Positions 1 through 10,244 of a DNA stretch of 64,000 bases are shown piece after piece. Both the position numbers and the translations under genes were made by a program. Origin of the DNA: Thiorhodospira sibirica ATCC 700588 (GTDB taxonomy: Bacteria; Pseudomonadota; Gammaproteobacteria; Ectothiorhodospirales; Ectothiorhodospiraceae); the NCBI RefSeq assembly GCF_000227725.2, contig NZ_MU255056.1:1466747-1530746 (forward strand), written 5' to 3'. Under the pieces are notes generated by a model. That model had not been told where the DNA came from. It made no database searches and was given only the letters and a program-made list of their open reading frames with translations. Each line of letters opens with the position of its first letter. The first letter of the stretch is position 1.

Positions 1-213
1 CTTGATTTCATGCGGCTTGGGCAGATGGCTGCCGGATGCAGACGGGGCGTCTTGCATCTCTTCGCGGATGATGTCGTTACACAGCTCGACACATTCATCA
101 CAGATAAATACGGAAGGCCCGGCAATCAGTTTGCGCACCTCATGCTGGCTTTTTCCACAAAACGAACAGTACAGAAGCTTGCCGCTATCCGCGTTTCTTT
201 TGTTGTCGCTCAT
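1..213 (-). CDS. clpX: ClpX, N-terminal part (cut by window start)
   Basis: ATP-dependent unfoldase subunit of the ClpXP protease, which recognises and unfolds substrates for ClpP in the cytoplasm. Only the first 71 residues are inside the window. They form the N-terminal zinc-binding domain, with the four zinc cysteines in CSFC (near residue 16) and CDEC (near residue 38), followed by the start of the linker. The ATG at 213 is preceded on the minus strand by a purine-rich stretch. It lies downstream of clpP on the same strand, the usual tig-clpP-clpX order. The AAA+ domain is beyond the window. Identity is certain from the conserved zinc domain. Confidence 0.96.
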   Translation of the reverse strand, partial: MSDNKRNADSGKLLYCSFCGKSQHEVRKLIAGPSVFICDECVELCNDIIREEMQDAPSASGSHLPKPHEIK

Positions 214-242
214 CAGCAGACTCCTTCGGTCTTTTTTCGCAC

Positions 243-263
243 CTTGCCTTGTTTTTAGGCAAG
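243..263 (-). other. hairpin in the clpP-clpX spacer
   Basis: CTTGCC at 243-248 pairs with GGCAAG at 258-263 around a 9-base loop. It lies 30 bases before the clpX start in the clpP-clpX spacer (214-446). There is no T-run after it on the minus strand, so it is more likely an mRNA processing or stability element than a terminator. I see no gene in the rest of this spacer. Confidence 0.35.
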
Positions 264-446
264 ATGCAAGCACCTCGAATGCTTGGGTCTTAGGGATCGC
301 TTAACGCGGTAAGTGAATGCGCCATCGCCCCGGTCATGAACCACTGGGAGAGGCTGCTTTTCCTGCGGCGGCAGTGTGGCCTATGCGCAACGCCGAGTGC
401 AGGTTTCAACATGGGGTGCTTGCCAGGCTTATTCAAGGCTTAGGGC

Positions 447-1091
447 TTATTTTGATTTCTTCTCAGGCTCTGCCCGGCTGGTCAGAATCTGGTCAATCAG
501 GCCGTAATCCAGGGCATCTTGCGGACTCATAAAACGATCCCGATCGGTGTCGTTTTCAATGCGCTCAATGGATTGCCCGGAATGCTTTGCCAAAATTTCA
601 TTGAGCTGCGCCCGGATTTTTAAAATCTCGCGGGCATGGATGTCAATATCACTGGCCTGTCCCTGAAAACCGCCCAGCGGCTGATGAATCATGACGCGGG
701 AATGGGCCAGGCAATAGCGCTTGCCCTTGGCGCCGCCCGATAATAACACGGCGCCCATACTGGCCGCCTGACCGATGCACAGCGTGCTGACATCGGGCTT
801 GATGAATTGCATGGTGTCATAAATCGCCAGTCCGGCGGTGACGGCCCCACCGGGCGAATTGATGTAAAGCGAAATGTCTTTGTCCGGATTTTCTGATTCA
901 AGAAACAAAAGTTGTGCCACGATGAGATTGGCCATGTGGTCTTCTACCGGGCCTACCGCAAAGACCACACGCTCTTTGAGCAGGCGTGAGTAAATATCAT
1001 AGGCACGTTCGCCGCGAGCCGTTTGTTCTACGACCATCGGGACAAGGTTCAGTGCCTGGGTTGCTAATGCACCGTGGTGTGTTGAGGTCAT
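447..1091 (-). CDS. clpP: ATP-dependent Clp protease proteolytic subunit ClpP
   Basis: Serine protease that forms the tetradecameric barrel of ClpXP. The protein is 214 residues from the ATG at 1091, close to the E. coli length (207). The catalytic triad is visible: Ser111 in GQAASMG, His136 in MIHQPLGG and Asp185 in DRDRFMS. The reading frame is open back to 1313, but the ATG at 1091 has a GGAG ribosome binding site nearby and matches family N-termini, so the longer form is not used here. It sits between tig and clpX on one strand, as a protein quality-control unit. Confidence 0.97.
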   Translation of the reverse strand: MTSTHHGALATQALNLVPMVVEQTARGERAYDIYSRLLKERVVFAVGPVEDHMANLIVAQLLFLESENPDKDISLYINSPGGAVTAGLAIYDTMQFIKPDVSTLCIGQAASMGAVLLSGGAKGKRYCLAHSRVMIHQPLGGFQGQASDIDIHAREILKIRAQLNEILAKHSGQSIERIENDTDRDRFMSPQDALDYGLIDQILTSRAEPEKKSK

Positions 1092-1314
1092 GGGTTTTCT
1101 CCACAAGCGCCTGTCGGGTTTGACAGGAGTTAAGACTGCAATCGGATCAGGAAACGCGGCAAGGCAGGGCTGGCGTATTGCCGCCAGTGGGGATAGGGTT
1201 AAAAGACGGAGTGTTTTAGCCTTTGCCCATGCCGGGCCAACATCTTTAAGACGATGGGCAAACAGGCATCGCCTCAAAATCAGGGATGGCGTATGCCGCA
1301 ATAAGGCATACATA

Positions 1315-1354
1315 CCCTGCCACCCGGTGATGTGATATGACCGGGTCAGCAGGG
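1315..1354 (-). terminator. long hairpin after tig, possible attenuator
   Basis: CCCTGC (1315-1320) pairs with GCAGGG (1349-1354), and inside it CCCGGT (1323-1328) pairs with ACCGGG (1340-1345). The structure begins 11 bases after the tig stop codon. No T-run follows on the minus strand, so it could be a partial terminator, attenuator or RNase-processing site separating tig from clpPX. Confidence 0.45.
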
Positions 1355-1364
1355 CCGCATCAAC

Positions 1365-2687
1365 TCAGCGCATTTTTTCAATGACCTCATTGAAGGTGGT
1401 CGGCTCATCGACCACCTTGCAGTGCGTGAGCAACGTGTCTACAAAGATCCGCTTGGCCAGGCCTGCCTTGATATTTTCCAGGGTTTTTTGTTCATGACCG
1501 CTACGCACATGCTCAATAAAGCTTTGCGGGTCTTCGTATTCTTGCGCAAGCTTTTCCAGCTCCGCATCGACGGCCTCTTCCGTGACGGTGAGATCAAATT
1601 TTTCCGACAGTTTTTCACGAATCAGCTCATCTTTGAGTTGCTTGCGTGCCGTATCGGTAAACATTGACGCAGGCAGCCTATCTTCTCCCATGATCGCCTG
1701 CCCATCCAGTTTGAACATGCGCTGGAAATGCTTGAACATGCGCTCTGCTTCGTACTCAACCAATCCAGGCGGAACTTCAATCTCATGGGCATCACCCAAG
1801 GCCGCCTGCATCTGCTCATACATCAGCCGGTAGGACGCATCCTGTAAGGCCTTCTCCATGGTTTTACGCACCTCGGCGCGCAAGCCTTCTACAGTCTCAT
1901 CCTTGAGGTTGAGGCTTTGCAGGAATTCGGGATCATCCAGGGCAGGCAATTTGGCCTCTGCCACAGCGTGAATACTCACCCGGGCAAACAGCTTGCGCCC
2001 CGACAGATCTTCAAGCTCAAAATCATCCGGATAGTCGATGCTGATTTCCTGATCCGCGCCCACACTCAAACCGAGCAGCTGTTTTTCGATTTCGGGCATC
2101 CAGTCGCTATCGCCAACAACCAGCATGGCGTCTTTGTTTTGATGCGCATCATCCAGGGGCTGATGCTGTTCATCCAGCAGCTGAAAGCTGAGCCTGACCT
2201 GATCGCCGTTCTGGATCGGACGCGCCACATCAAGCCACTGGGCGCGCTGTTTTTGTACAGTGTGCAGGGTCTGCTCCACGTCGGCATCGGTGACGCCGAC
2301 CACCAGGCGCTTGACCTCAAGGGTGGACAGATCCGCCAGCTCAAACTCCGGCATCACCTCAAATTGAGCCGAATACTGCCAGGGTTGACCGGGGGTATAC
2401 TCCTGCAAATCCAGGGTTGGGCGGCTTACCGCCAGCAGCTCCTGTTGTAGCAGGGCATCCTGGAAAGACTGCTTGAGTAACTCGTCAAGCACATCGCTTA
2501 AAACCTCATGGCCGTGCATTCTTCTGGCCATATTCAGCGGCACTTTGCCCGGACGGAAGCCTTTGATTTGCAAAGTTTTGAGCATTTTTTTCAGGCGTTT
2601 TTCAACCTCCGCCTCGACATGATCCGTCGGGACCTGAACAGTCATGCGACGTTCCAGGTTGCTCAAGACTTCAACAGACACTTGCAT
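1365..2687 (-). CDS. tig: trigger factor
   Basis: Ribosome-bound chaperone and peptidyl-prolyl isomerase that meets nascent chains at the exit tunnel. The 440-residue length is typical. The N-terminal ribosome-binding domain carries the signature GFRPGKVP (near residue 43), followed by the FKBP-like domain (about 150-240) and the helical C-terminal arms. The ATG at 2687 is preceded by AGAGG at good spacing. It is the first gene of the tig-clpP-clpX group, with tRNA-Leu just upstream on the same strand. Confidence 0.96.
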   Translation of the reverse strand: MQVSVEVLSNLERRMTVQVPTDHVEAEVEKRLKKMLKTLQIKGFRPGKVPLNMARRMHGHEVLSDVLDELLKQSFQDALLQQELLAVSRPTLDLQEYTPGQPWQYSAQFEVMPEFELADLSTLEVKRLVVGVTDADVEQTLHTVQKQRAQWLDVARPIQNGDQVRLSFQLLDEQHQPLDDAHQNKDAMLVVGDSDWMPEIEKQLLGLSVGADQEISIDYPDDFELEDLSGRKLFARVSIHAVAEAKLPALDDPEFLQSLNLKDETVEGLRAEVRKTMEKALQDASYRLMYEQMQAALGDAHEIEVPPGLVEYEAERMFKHFQRMFKLDGQAIMGEDRLPASMFTDTARKQLKDELIREKLSEKFDLTVTEEAVDAELEKLAQEYEDPQSFIEHVRSGHEQKTLENIKAGLAKRIFVDTLLTHCKVVDEPTTFNEVIEKMR

Positions 2688-2822
2688 GGGGTAAAGACCT
2701 CTTTGGGGGCATGGGTTAGATAAACAGCGATGGCATCACCGACAGGGTATCGGGGAACAATGCAGCAGCGGATAAAAGCGTTAGATTTGTTTTCGCTGTA
2801 TGAAGACACACGACATGGGATC

Positions 2823-3258
<436 letters not shown>

Positions 3259-3528
3259 ATGTCATTGAGTAGTGAAGTCAAGGCGAGCGTGGTCGAAAAA
3301 TACCGTCGCGATCCCTCTGATACCGGTTCGCCGGAGGTTCAGGTGGCGCTGTTGTCAGCCCGTATTACGCATTTGATGGGGCATTTTGCCACCCATAAAA
3401 AGGACCATCATTCGCGTCGCGGACTGTTGAAGATGGTGAACCAGCGCCGTAAGTTACTGGATTATTTGAAGCGCATCGATCAGCAACGCTATCAGGATCT
3501 GATTGGTAGCCTTGGCCTGCGTCGTTAA
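3259..3528 (+). CDS. rpsO: 30S ribosomal protein S15
   Basis: Primary binder of the central domain of 16S rRNA. The protein is 89 residues, the standard length, with the family motifs GSPEVQVA (about 23-30), [16 protein letters not shown] (about 41-57) and the [10 protein letters not shown] region. The ATG at 3259 follows an AGGAG site. It is directly upstream of pnp, the widely conserved rpsO-pnp pair. Autoregulation through its leader is known for E. coli, but I cannot confirm the pseudoknot here. Confidence 0.97.
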   Translation: MSLSSEVKASVVEKYRRDPSDTGSPEVQVALLSARITHLMGHFATHKKDHHSRRGLLKMVNQRRKLLDYLKRIDQQRYQDLIGSLGLRR

Positions 3529-3561
3529 GTTCACCGTTTTTGGCACCCATTTGGAGATAAC

Positions 3562-5655
3562 GTGGCAGCTATCAGTCATTCCTTTCAGTACGGACACCAT
3601 ACCGTCACCCTTGAAACCGGCGAAATTGCCCGTCAGGCAAGCGGTGCGGTGCTGGTCAATATGGCACAGACGGTGGTGTTGGTTACCGCCGTAGCCCGCC
3701 CTGAGACGGTTGCAGGACGCGACTTTTTCCCATTGACGGTCAATTATCAGGAGCGTACCTATGCCGCAGGGCGCATTCCCGGTGGCTTTTTCAAACGCGA
3801 AGGACGTCCGTCAGAAAAAGAAACGCTGACCTCGCGTCTGATTGATCGTCCGCTGCGTCCGCTGTTTCCGGAAGGGTTCACCAATGAAGTGCAGGTGATT
3901 GCTACCGTTGTCTCCATCAACCCGGAAGTGGACCCGGATATTCCGGCCATTCTGGGGGCATCAGCGGCGCTGGCGTTATCCGGTGTGCCCTTTATGGGCC
4001 CGATTAGTGCGGCCCGCGTGGGCTATAAAGACGGCGCCTATCTGTTAAATCCCAGTCAGACCGAGATCAAGGAGTCCTTGCTGGATCTGGTGGTGGCCGG
4101 GACGCAAAACGCCGTGATCATGGTGGAATCTGAAGCCCAGGAATTGTCTGAGGACGTGATGCTCGGGGCGGTGAATTACGGCCATGCGCAGATGCAGGTG
4201 GCGATTGAGGCCATCAACCATCTGGTCAGTCTGGCCGGCAAACCGCGCTGGGATTGGGTTGCACCGGAACATGATGCAGCCTTGATGGCCCGCATCGAAA
4301 GCCACTGCCTGGAGTCTTTGACGCAGGCTTACCAGATTGCCGAAAAGCAGGCCAGAACCCTGCGCATCAACACCTTGCGCGATGAACTGGTAGCCGCCAT
4401 TGCCAGCGGTGAAGAGGGTGCCCCCAGTGCGGATCTGGTAAAAGTGCTGTTTCATGACCTGGAAAAGCGCATCGTGCGTGCCCGCGTACTAGATGGCCTG
4501 CCGCGTATTGATGGCCGTGATACCCGCACCGTGCGCCCGATTACTGCCCGTGTCGGGGTGTTACCCCGCACGCATGGTTCAGCCCTGTTTACCCGTGGCG
4601 AAACCCAGGCTTTGGTGATTGCCACCCTGGGTACGGATCGTGATGCGCAACTGATTGACGCCATTGAAGGCGAGCGCAAGGAACGCTTCATGCTGCATTA
4701 CAATTTTCCGCCCTACTGCACCGGGGAAACCGGCATGGTGGGCACGCCCAAGCGCCGCGAAATCGGCCATGGGCGCCTGGCCAAACGCGGCATTCAAGCG
4801 GTCATGCCGCCGGAGACGGATTTTCCCTATGTGTTGCGGGTGGTTTCCGAGATCACCGAATCCAACGGTTCGAGCTCCATGGCCAGCGTGTGCGGAACCA
4901 GCATGGCGCTGATGGATGCCGGGGTGCCGCTCAAGGCGCCAGTGGCCGGGATTGCCATGGGGTTGATCAAGGAAGGTGAACGCTTTGCCGTGATCAGCGA
5001 TATCCTCGGTGATGAAGATCATCTGGGAGATATGGACTTCAAGGTTGCCGGTACCGTCAATGGGGTCACCGCCCTGCAGATGGACATCAAGATTGACGGC
5101 ATCACCGCCGAGATCATGCAGCAGGCCTTAGAGCAGGCTTTGGCCGGGCGGCTGCATATTCTGGAGCGCATGACGCAGGCCATTGATAGCCCACGGGCCG
5201 AGATGTCCAGCTATGCCCCGCGCTTTATCACCTTGCGCATCAATCCCGAAAAAATCCGCGATGTCATCGGTAAAGGTGGTGCCACCATCCGTGCGCTGAC
5301 AGAAGAAACCGGCGCAACCATTGATATTGACGACACCGGCATTATCAAGATCGCCTCGGTGGATAAAGAAGCCGGTGAAGAGGCCCGCCGCCGTATCGAA
5401 GAAATCACCGCTGATGTTGAAGTCGGTCGGGTGTATGAGGGGCGCGTGGTCAAGATCATGGACTTTGGCGCTTTTGTCAGCATCATGCCGGGTCGCGATG
5501 GGCTGGTGCATATCTCGCAGATCTCCGATGAGCGCGTCGCCAATGTGGCGGATCGTCTCAGCGAAGGTCAAAGTATCAAGGTCAAGGTGCTGGAAGTGGA
5601 CAAGCAAGGCCGCATCCGCTTGAGTATCAAGGCGGTTGAGGCCGACCAAGCCTAA
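3562..5655 (+). CDS. pnp: polyribonucleotide nucleotidyltransferase (PNPase)
   Basis: 3'-5' phosphorolytic exoribonuclease of RNA decay and, with RNase E, of the degradosome. The 697 residues contain two RNase PH domains (about 10-215 and 310-545) separated by the helical linker, a KH domain (about 553-612, with [17 protein letters not shown]) and a C-terminal S1 domain (about 622-690, with [20 protein letters not shown]). The start is GTG at 3562, with GGAG six bases upstream. It lies 33 bases after rpsO and is followed by a strong terminator at 5689-5720, so rpsO-pnp is a complete unit. Confidence 0.97.
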   Translation: MAAISHSFQYGHHTVTLETGEIARQASGAVLVNMAQTVVLVTAVARPETVAGRDFFPLTVNYQERTYAAGRIPGGFFKREGRPSEKETLTSRLIDRPLRPLFPEGFTNEVQVIATVVSINPEVDPDIPAILGASAALALSGVPFMGPISAARVGYKDGAYLLNPSQTEIKESLLDLVVAGTQNAVIMVESEAQELSEDVMLGAVNYGHAQMQVAIEAINHLVSLAGKPRWDWVAPEHDAALMARIESHCLESLTQAYQIAEKQARTLRINTLRDELVAAIASGEEGAPSADLVKVLFHDLEKRIVRARVLDGLPRIDGRDTRTVRPITARVGVLPRTHGSALFTRGETQALVIATLGTDRDAQLIDAIEGERKERFMLHYNFPPYCTGETGMVGTPKRREIGHGRLAKRGIQAVMPPETDFPYVLRVVSEITESNGSSSMASVCGTSMALMDAGVPLKAPVAGIAMGLIKEGERFAVISDILGDEDHLGDMDFKVAGTVNGVTALQMDIKIDGITAEIMQQALEQALAGRLHILERMTQAIDSPRAEMSSYAPRFITLRINPEKIRDVIGKGGATIRALTEETGATIDIDDTGIIKIASVDKEAGEEARRRIEEITADVEVGRVYEGRVVKIMDFGAFVSIMPGRDGLVHISQISDERVANVADRLSEGQSIKVKVLEVDKQGRIRLSIKAVEADQA

Positions 5656-5688
5656 GATTTTTAGCGCTTTTTGATCTATTAGATGAAG

Positions 5689-5720
5689 ACGCCCGTGGCT
5701 TACCCCTCGGGCGTTCTTTT
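5689..5720 (+). terminator. rho-independent terminator of rpsO-pnp
   Basis: ACGCCCG (5689-5695) pairs perfectly with CGGGCGT (5708-5714) and is followed by TCTTTT. It lies 33 bases after the pnp stop. It also argues that the open frame reaching back from mgtE to 5683 is not coding and that mgtE starts at 5776. Confidence 0.9.
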
Positions 5721-5775
5721 GCCAGCAGGCTTGAGTTTCTTTCAAGCCATCTCCTCAGCAAACTGCAAACGCGCC

Positions 5776-7134
5776 ATGGAATATCAATACGAACAGCATC
5801 TGTTGACCATCCAGGATTATCTCGAACGCGGCCAGTGGGAGCGTTTGCACGATATGCTGGACTTGATGCGCATTCAGGACGTTGCGCATGTGCTGATGGA
5901 ACTGCCCGAAGAGCAGCTCGCCCAGGTGTTTGGTTCCTTGGCACGCGGGCGCAAGGTGGATGTCTTTGCCTACCTGGATGCCCCGTATCAATACCAGCTG
6001 TTGTTACAAACCCCGATTCAGGACGCCCGCCACATTCTCTCCGATCTGGGCCCTGACGATCTCACCGGCTTGCTTGAAGACCTGCCCAAAGACGAAGTGC
6101 GCAGGCTCTTGCGTCTGCTCCCCTTCCGGGCGATTCGCCGGGCACTGAATTTACTGGATTTTCCCCCCGACAGCGTCGGGCGCTTGATGACCCCGGAATG
6201 CGTCACCATTGAGGCCGAATGGACCATCACCGAGGCATTGGCCCATGTGCGCCTGCAAAGCGAGCAGGGCGAAACCGTCAATACCCTGTTTGTGATTGAT
6301 GCCGAACGTCGCCCCATCAGCGCCATTCCCTTGATGAGTTTGATCAAAGGCCGCGCCAATGATCCGGTGGAGCGCCTGATCGACGGGCCGTTGATCACCA
6401 TCAGCGCCTCCCAGGACCGCGAAGAGGCAGTGCAAAAGATCCAGCATTATGACCTGGAAGTGTTGCCGGTCACGGGTGAAGAGGGCGAGCTTTTGGGCAT
6501 TGTCACGGTCGATGATGTCCTGGATGTGGTTGAGGAAGAAACCACCGAGGACTTTCACAAACTGGGCAGCGTCGGTGCCCTGACCTTAAGCCTGCGGGAT
6601 GCCAGTCCTTGGCTTTTGTACCGCAAACGCATTGGCTGGCTGCTGGTGTTGGCGGTGGTGAATATTTTTGGGGGCGCGGCGATGGCGCAATTTGAAAACG
6701 TCATTGAAGCCATGATCGTGCTGGTGTTTTTCCTGCCCTTAGTGATTGCCAGTGGCGGTAATGCCGGGGCGCAGTCCTCCACGTTGATGGTGCGCGCCCT
6801 GGCCACTGGCGATGTGCAGGCCCGCGACTGGCTGATGCTCTGGGGCAAGGAGCTGGGGGTTTCAGCAGCCCTGGGTTTGACCATGGGACTGGCCGTGTCA
6901 GCCATTGGGTTTTGGCGCGGCGGCCCGGAGATTGCGCTGATTGTGGCCTTGGCGATGATACTGGTCGTCACGGTGGCCAGCCTGATGGGGATGCTTTTGC
7001 CCTTTGTGCTGACGCGCTTTAAGCTTGATCCGGCAACGGCCAGCGTACCGCTTGTGACTTCGGTGGCGGATATTGCCGGTATCCTGATTTATTTCTCGAT
7101 TGCCGTAAGCCTGCTCAATCTGAATGCGACTTGA
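5776..7134 (+). CDS. mgtE: magnesium transporter MgtE
   Basis: Mg2+-gated magnesium channel of the inner membrane. The 452 residues have the family layout: a cytoplasmic superhelical N domain (about 1-125), a CBS pair (about 135-255, the magnesium sensor) and five C-terminal membrane helices (from about 285). The pore-region signature SGGNAGAQSSTLMVRALATGD appears around residue 350, here split as SGGNAGAQSS plus the following TLMVRALATGD. I chose the ATG at 5776 because the longer frame would run through the pnp terminator. No strong ribosome binding site is seen. Confidence 0.93.
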   Translation: MEYQYEQHLLTIQDYLERGQWERLHDMLDLMRIQDVAHVLMELPEEQLAQVFGSLARGRKVDVFAYLDAPYQYQLLLQTPIQDARHILSDLGPDDLTGLLEDLPKDEVRRLLRLLPFRAIRRALNLLDFPPDSVGRLMTPECVTIEAEWTITEALAHVRLQSEQGETVNTLFVIDAERRPISAIPLMSLIKGRANDPVERLIDGPLITISASQDREEAVQKIQHYDLEVLPVTGEEGELLGIVTVDDVLDVVEEETTEDFHKLGSVGALTLSLRDASPWLLYRKRIGWLLVLAVVNIFGGAAMAQFENVIEAMIVLVFFLPLVIASGGNAGAQSSTLMVRALATGDVQARDWLMLWGKELGVSAALGLTMGLAVSAIGFWRGGPEIALIVALAMILVVTVASLMGMLLPFVLTRFKLDPATASVPLVTSVADIAGILIYFSIAVSLLNLNAT

Positions 7135-7169
7135 GCCTGGTATTAGCTGATTTATAAGGGGAATAATGG

Positions 7170-7733
7170 ATGCTGCATGCAACCTCATTGACCATCGGCT
7201 TTAATGAAACGGAGGATCGCATTGTTGCGGTGTGCCGTGATCCGCATGGCAGCGGTGTGATTTTACTCTTGACCCGCCGTCTGGTGCGCCGTTTACTGCC
7301 CGCCTTAACCGCCTTGCTGGAGCATTCCAGTCTGGCTGCGAGCAAAGCGCCGATTCATCTGCGCTCGGAGGTCATTTTGATGGAACATCAGGCCGCGCTG
7401 TTTGCCGGCAAGCCCACCGGCCAAAGCGCTGCCAGCACTGGCGATAGCGAAACGCCCGCGCCGCACGGTGTCTCTGACGCCCGCCCCAGCCCGGTCAATC
7501 TGCACAATACCCTGGTGGTGGTCAGCAAGATTGATGTCACCACCCACGAAACTCATTTTTCCCTTATTTTTCAAGACACCGACGGACCGCAATTGTCGAT
7601 GAACTTTGATCGCAGTGATTTACATCGCTGGGTTGATCTGCTGCTGCGCACCGCCAATACCGCCGACTGGGGCATTGACATCAAGGCCGACTGGGTCGCA
7701 CCACAACACAGCAGCAAATTATCCGTCAGCTAA
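7170..7733 (+). CDS. protein of unknown function (187 aa)
   Basis: I do not recognise this family. The start ATG at 7170 follows AAGGGGAAT at reasonable spacing, 35 bases after mgtE. The protein has no signal peptide or membrane helix. It seems to have two beta-rich modules: an N-terminal one (about 1-75) with FNETEDRIVAVCRDP and an arginine/leucine-rich helix RRLVRRLLPALTALL, and a C-terminal one (about 110-180) with THETHFSLIFQDTDGPQLSMNF and a HRWVDLLLR helix. A proline/alanine/serine-rich linker (about 78-108) joins them. Codon use matches its neighbours, so it is likely a real native gene. It is convergent with the permease at 7737. Confidence 0.75.
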   Translation: MLHATSLTIGFNETEDRIVAVCRDPHGSGVILLLTRRLVRRLLPALTALLEHSSLAASKAPIHLRSEVILMEHQAALFAGKPTGQSAASTGDSETPAPHGVSDARPSPVNLHNTLVVVSKIDVTTHETHFSLIFQDTDGPQLSMNFDRSDLHRWVDLLLRTANTADWGIDIKADWVAPQHSSKLSVS

Positions 7734-7736
7734 GCA

Positions 7737-10244
7737 TCATGCGCTCTGGCGCAGGGTATAAAGCGGCGGTTTAAGCAACACCGAGCGCGCACCCAGCCAC
7801 CCCGCAAAGCCCACGCCCAGCGCACCGCCCAGCGCACCGATCCACCAGATGTGTGGATTAAAGTAAAAGGGCAGATCAAAGATGTGCAGCGCCAGCACAT
7901 AGCCAATCGCCGAGGCGCCGGCGGCTCCCAAAAGCCCGGCCAGCGCCCCCATGACGGTAAATTCGGCCAGCAGCCCGGCCAGCACCTGCGTGCGACTGGC
8001 GCCCAGGGTACGCAATACCGCCGTTTCATGCTGACGCAGGCTGCGAGTGGCCTGAATGGCGGCATACAGCACCGTCAGTCCAGCAGCCAGCGTGAACAAA
8101 AAGACATACTCCACCGCCAGCGAGGCGCGATCAATGATGTCGCGCACCTGCTCCATAATGGCGCGGATATCGAGGATGGTAATGCTGGGAAACTGGCGCA
8201 CCGACTCGGTTAACAGCGCCGTACCACCGCCTTCACCATCACCATCCAAACGAAAGCTGGTAATGTAGGTGGCCGGATGCGTCTCCAGTAAGTGCGGTGG
8301 GGCAATCACAAAAAAATTGACGTTGAAGGAATCCCATTCCACCGTGCGCAAACTGGTGATGGGTGCCTCCACGGACTGACCGGCAATGTTAAATTGCAGC
8401 GTATCGCCCAATGCCAGATTCAGGGTTTGTGCCAGCCCTTCCTCCACAGAAAAACCGTGATGGCTGCGTTCATCGGACCACCAGCGCCCCGCAACAATCC
8501 GGTTATCGGCCTGTAATTCGTGGCTAAATGACAGATTGAACTCGCGGGCCACCAGACGCTCGGCGCGGGGTTCTTCAAACTGCGCGGGGATGACCTCCTT
8601 GCCATTGATATGTGTCAGACGGCCCCGCACCATTGGGTGATAGGTGGGCGCCTCAATGCCATAATCCACAAAGAGCGCCTGCAATGGCTGGACTTGCTCA
8701 GGCTGCACATTGATCATGAAATGATTGGGCGCCTCCGGGGAGAGATTGCTTTCCCAGGAAGAAAGCAAATCCACCCGCACCATCCCCAACAGCAGCAAGG
8801 CCATAATCCCCAGCCCAAACGCGGAGAGCTGCACCGCGCTCAGACTGCCCCGGCGGCTGAGATTGGCAATGCCAAAGCGCACAGTAATCCCACCCCGCGC
8901 CCGTATCGGGCGCAGCACAATCACCAACCCCCAGGCCAACAGCCACAACAACAGAACCGTAAAAAAGGCCCCGATTAACACCCATAAGGCCAGATAAGGA
9001 TCTGCCGCCTGCCACAACAACAGCCCGCCCAAGGTGATCACAGCCAGCCCTAAAACCAGCCACATTGCCGGGGGTGGCGCATCCAGCTCACGGCGCAACA
9101 CCCGCAGCGGCGGCACCTGCCCCAGGCGCAAAATCGCCGGCAAGGCAAAGCCCAGCGCCGTGACCAGGCCAATCGCCAACCCCGTGAGCACCGGCCACCA
9201 CGAAATCCCCGGCAACATCATGGTAAACCACTGGGTGAGTAAAATAACCAGAATCTTCTGCGCCAGATAGCCCAGCAACACGCCAAGCAGACTGGCCACC
9301 AGCGCCAGCCAGAAAATCCGGAACATAAAGGTGCGCAAGACCAAGGCCCGCGAGGCCCCCAAACAGCGCATCACCGCACTGGTATCAGATTGACGGTCAC
9401 TGTAATGACGGGCCGCCACGCCAATCGCCCCCCCCGCCAGCAACACCGCCACCAGGGCGGCCAGCCCTAAAAACTGCTCGGCGCGGGTAATCGCCTGACG
9501 CAGCGGTGGGCTGGCCTCACGCGCATCTTCCAGACGCTCATTGCTCGCCAGCAGTGGCTTGACCTCTTGGCGAAAGCGCTCAATATCGGTTTCATCGCCG
9601 GCGACCAGAAAACTGTGCCGCACCCGGCTGGCTGGCGTTATCAAACCGGTGGCGGGCAAATCCTCCCAATGCATCATTGCCCGTGGGGCCAACTGAAAAA
9701 ATTCCCCGCCGCGATCAGGCTCATAGGTCAACACCCGACTGACCATCAGCGCCGCCTCGCCGACCTGCAAATAATCCCCCCGACCAATGTCGAGCTGCTG
9801 CATCAAGCGCGCTTCAAGCCAGATCTCGCCCTGCTCAGGGATACGCTCAATCACCCGTTCCGGGCCAAACAGCACATCACTGACGCGCAGCTGCCCGCGC
9901 AAGGGATAGCTTGCGGTCACCGCCTTGATTTCGGCCAGTTGCGTGGTCTGATCAAACAACACAATGCTGGGAAAACTCACAAACTGCGCCTGTAACAAAT
10001 CCAGACGCGCCGCGACCATCTTGACCTCCTCGCTGACCTCCGTGCTGGAACGCAGCGCCAGATCGGCCCCCAATAACTCGCCGGCTTGCAGCGTCATCGC
10101 GCGCTGCACCCGATCTGTGAAAAAATTCACCGAACTGATCGCCGCCACGGCAATCACCAACGCGGCTGCCAGAATGCGCAACTCCCCGGCGCGCCATTCA
10201 CGTACCAGTGAGCGCAGCGCATAGCCAACATGAAGCTTAGTCAA
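7737..10244 (-). CDS. FtsX-family ABC transporter permease (YbbP-like)
   Basis: Large integral membrane permease of the MacB/FtsX type, 835 residues. It has an N-terminal membrane helix (about 22-45), a long periplasmic domain, three helices around 260-400, a short helix group near 400-450, a second periplasmic domain, and a C-terminal three-helix FtsX block (about 700-830). This is the YbbP architecture. The start is TTG at 10244: TAG and TGA codons lie immediately upstream in frame, and the next ATG would remove the first helix. It overlaps the end of apbE by 8 bases. YbbP normally partners an ATPase (YbbA), but none is adjacent here. Substrate unknown. Confidence 0.85.
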   Translation of the reverse strand: MTKLHVGYALRSLVREWRAGELRILAAALVIAVAAISSVNFFTDRVQRAMTLQAGELLGADLALRSSTEVSEEVKMVAARLDLLQAQFVSFPSIVLFDQTTQLAEIKAVTASYPLRGQLRVSDVLFGPERVIERIPEQGEIWLEARLMQQLDIGRGDYLQVGEAALMVSRVLTYEPDRGGEFFQLAPRAMMHWEDLPATGLITPASRVRHSFLVAGDETDIERFRQEVKPLLASNERLEDAREASPPLRQAITRAEQFLGLAALVAVLLAGGAIGVAARHYSDRQSDTSAVMRCLGASRALVLRTFMFRIFWLALVASLLGVLLGYLAQKILVILLTQWFTMMLPGISWWPVLTGLAIGLVTALGFALPAILRLGQVPPLRVLRRELDAPPPAMWLVLGLAVITLGGLLLWQAADPYLALWVLIGAFFTVLLLWLLAWGLVIVLRPIRARGGITVRFGIANLSRRGSLSAVQLSAFGLGIMALLLLGMVRVDLLSSWESNLSPEAPNHFMINVQPEQVQPLQALFVDYGIEAPTYHPMVRGRLTHINGKEVIPAQFEEPRAERLVAREFNLSFSHELQADNRIVAGRWWSDERSHHGFSVEEGLAQTLNLALGDTLQFNIAGQSVEAPITSLRTVEWDSFNVNFFVIAPPHLLETHPATYITSFRLDGDGEGGGTALLTESVRQFPSITILDIRAIMEQVRDIIDRASLAVEYVFLFTLAAGLTVLYAAIQATRSLRQHETAVLRTLGASRTQVLAGLLAEFTVMGALAGLLGAAGASAIGYVLALHIFDLPFYFNPHIWWIGALGGALGVGFAGWLGARSVLLKPPLYTLRQSA

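Noticed and set aside
1092-1313. N-terminal extension of ClpP to position 1313
   Set aside because: The ATG at 1091 has a ribosome binding site and gives the family length; the extension is unlike any ClpP leader.
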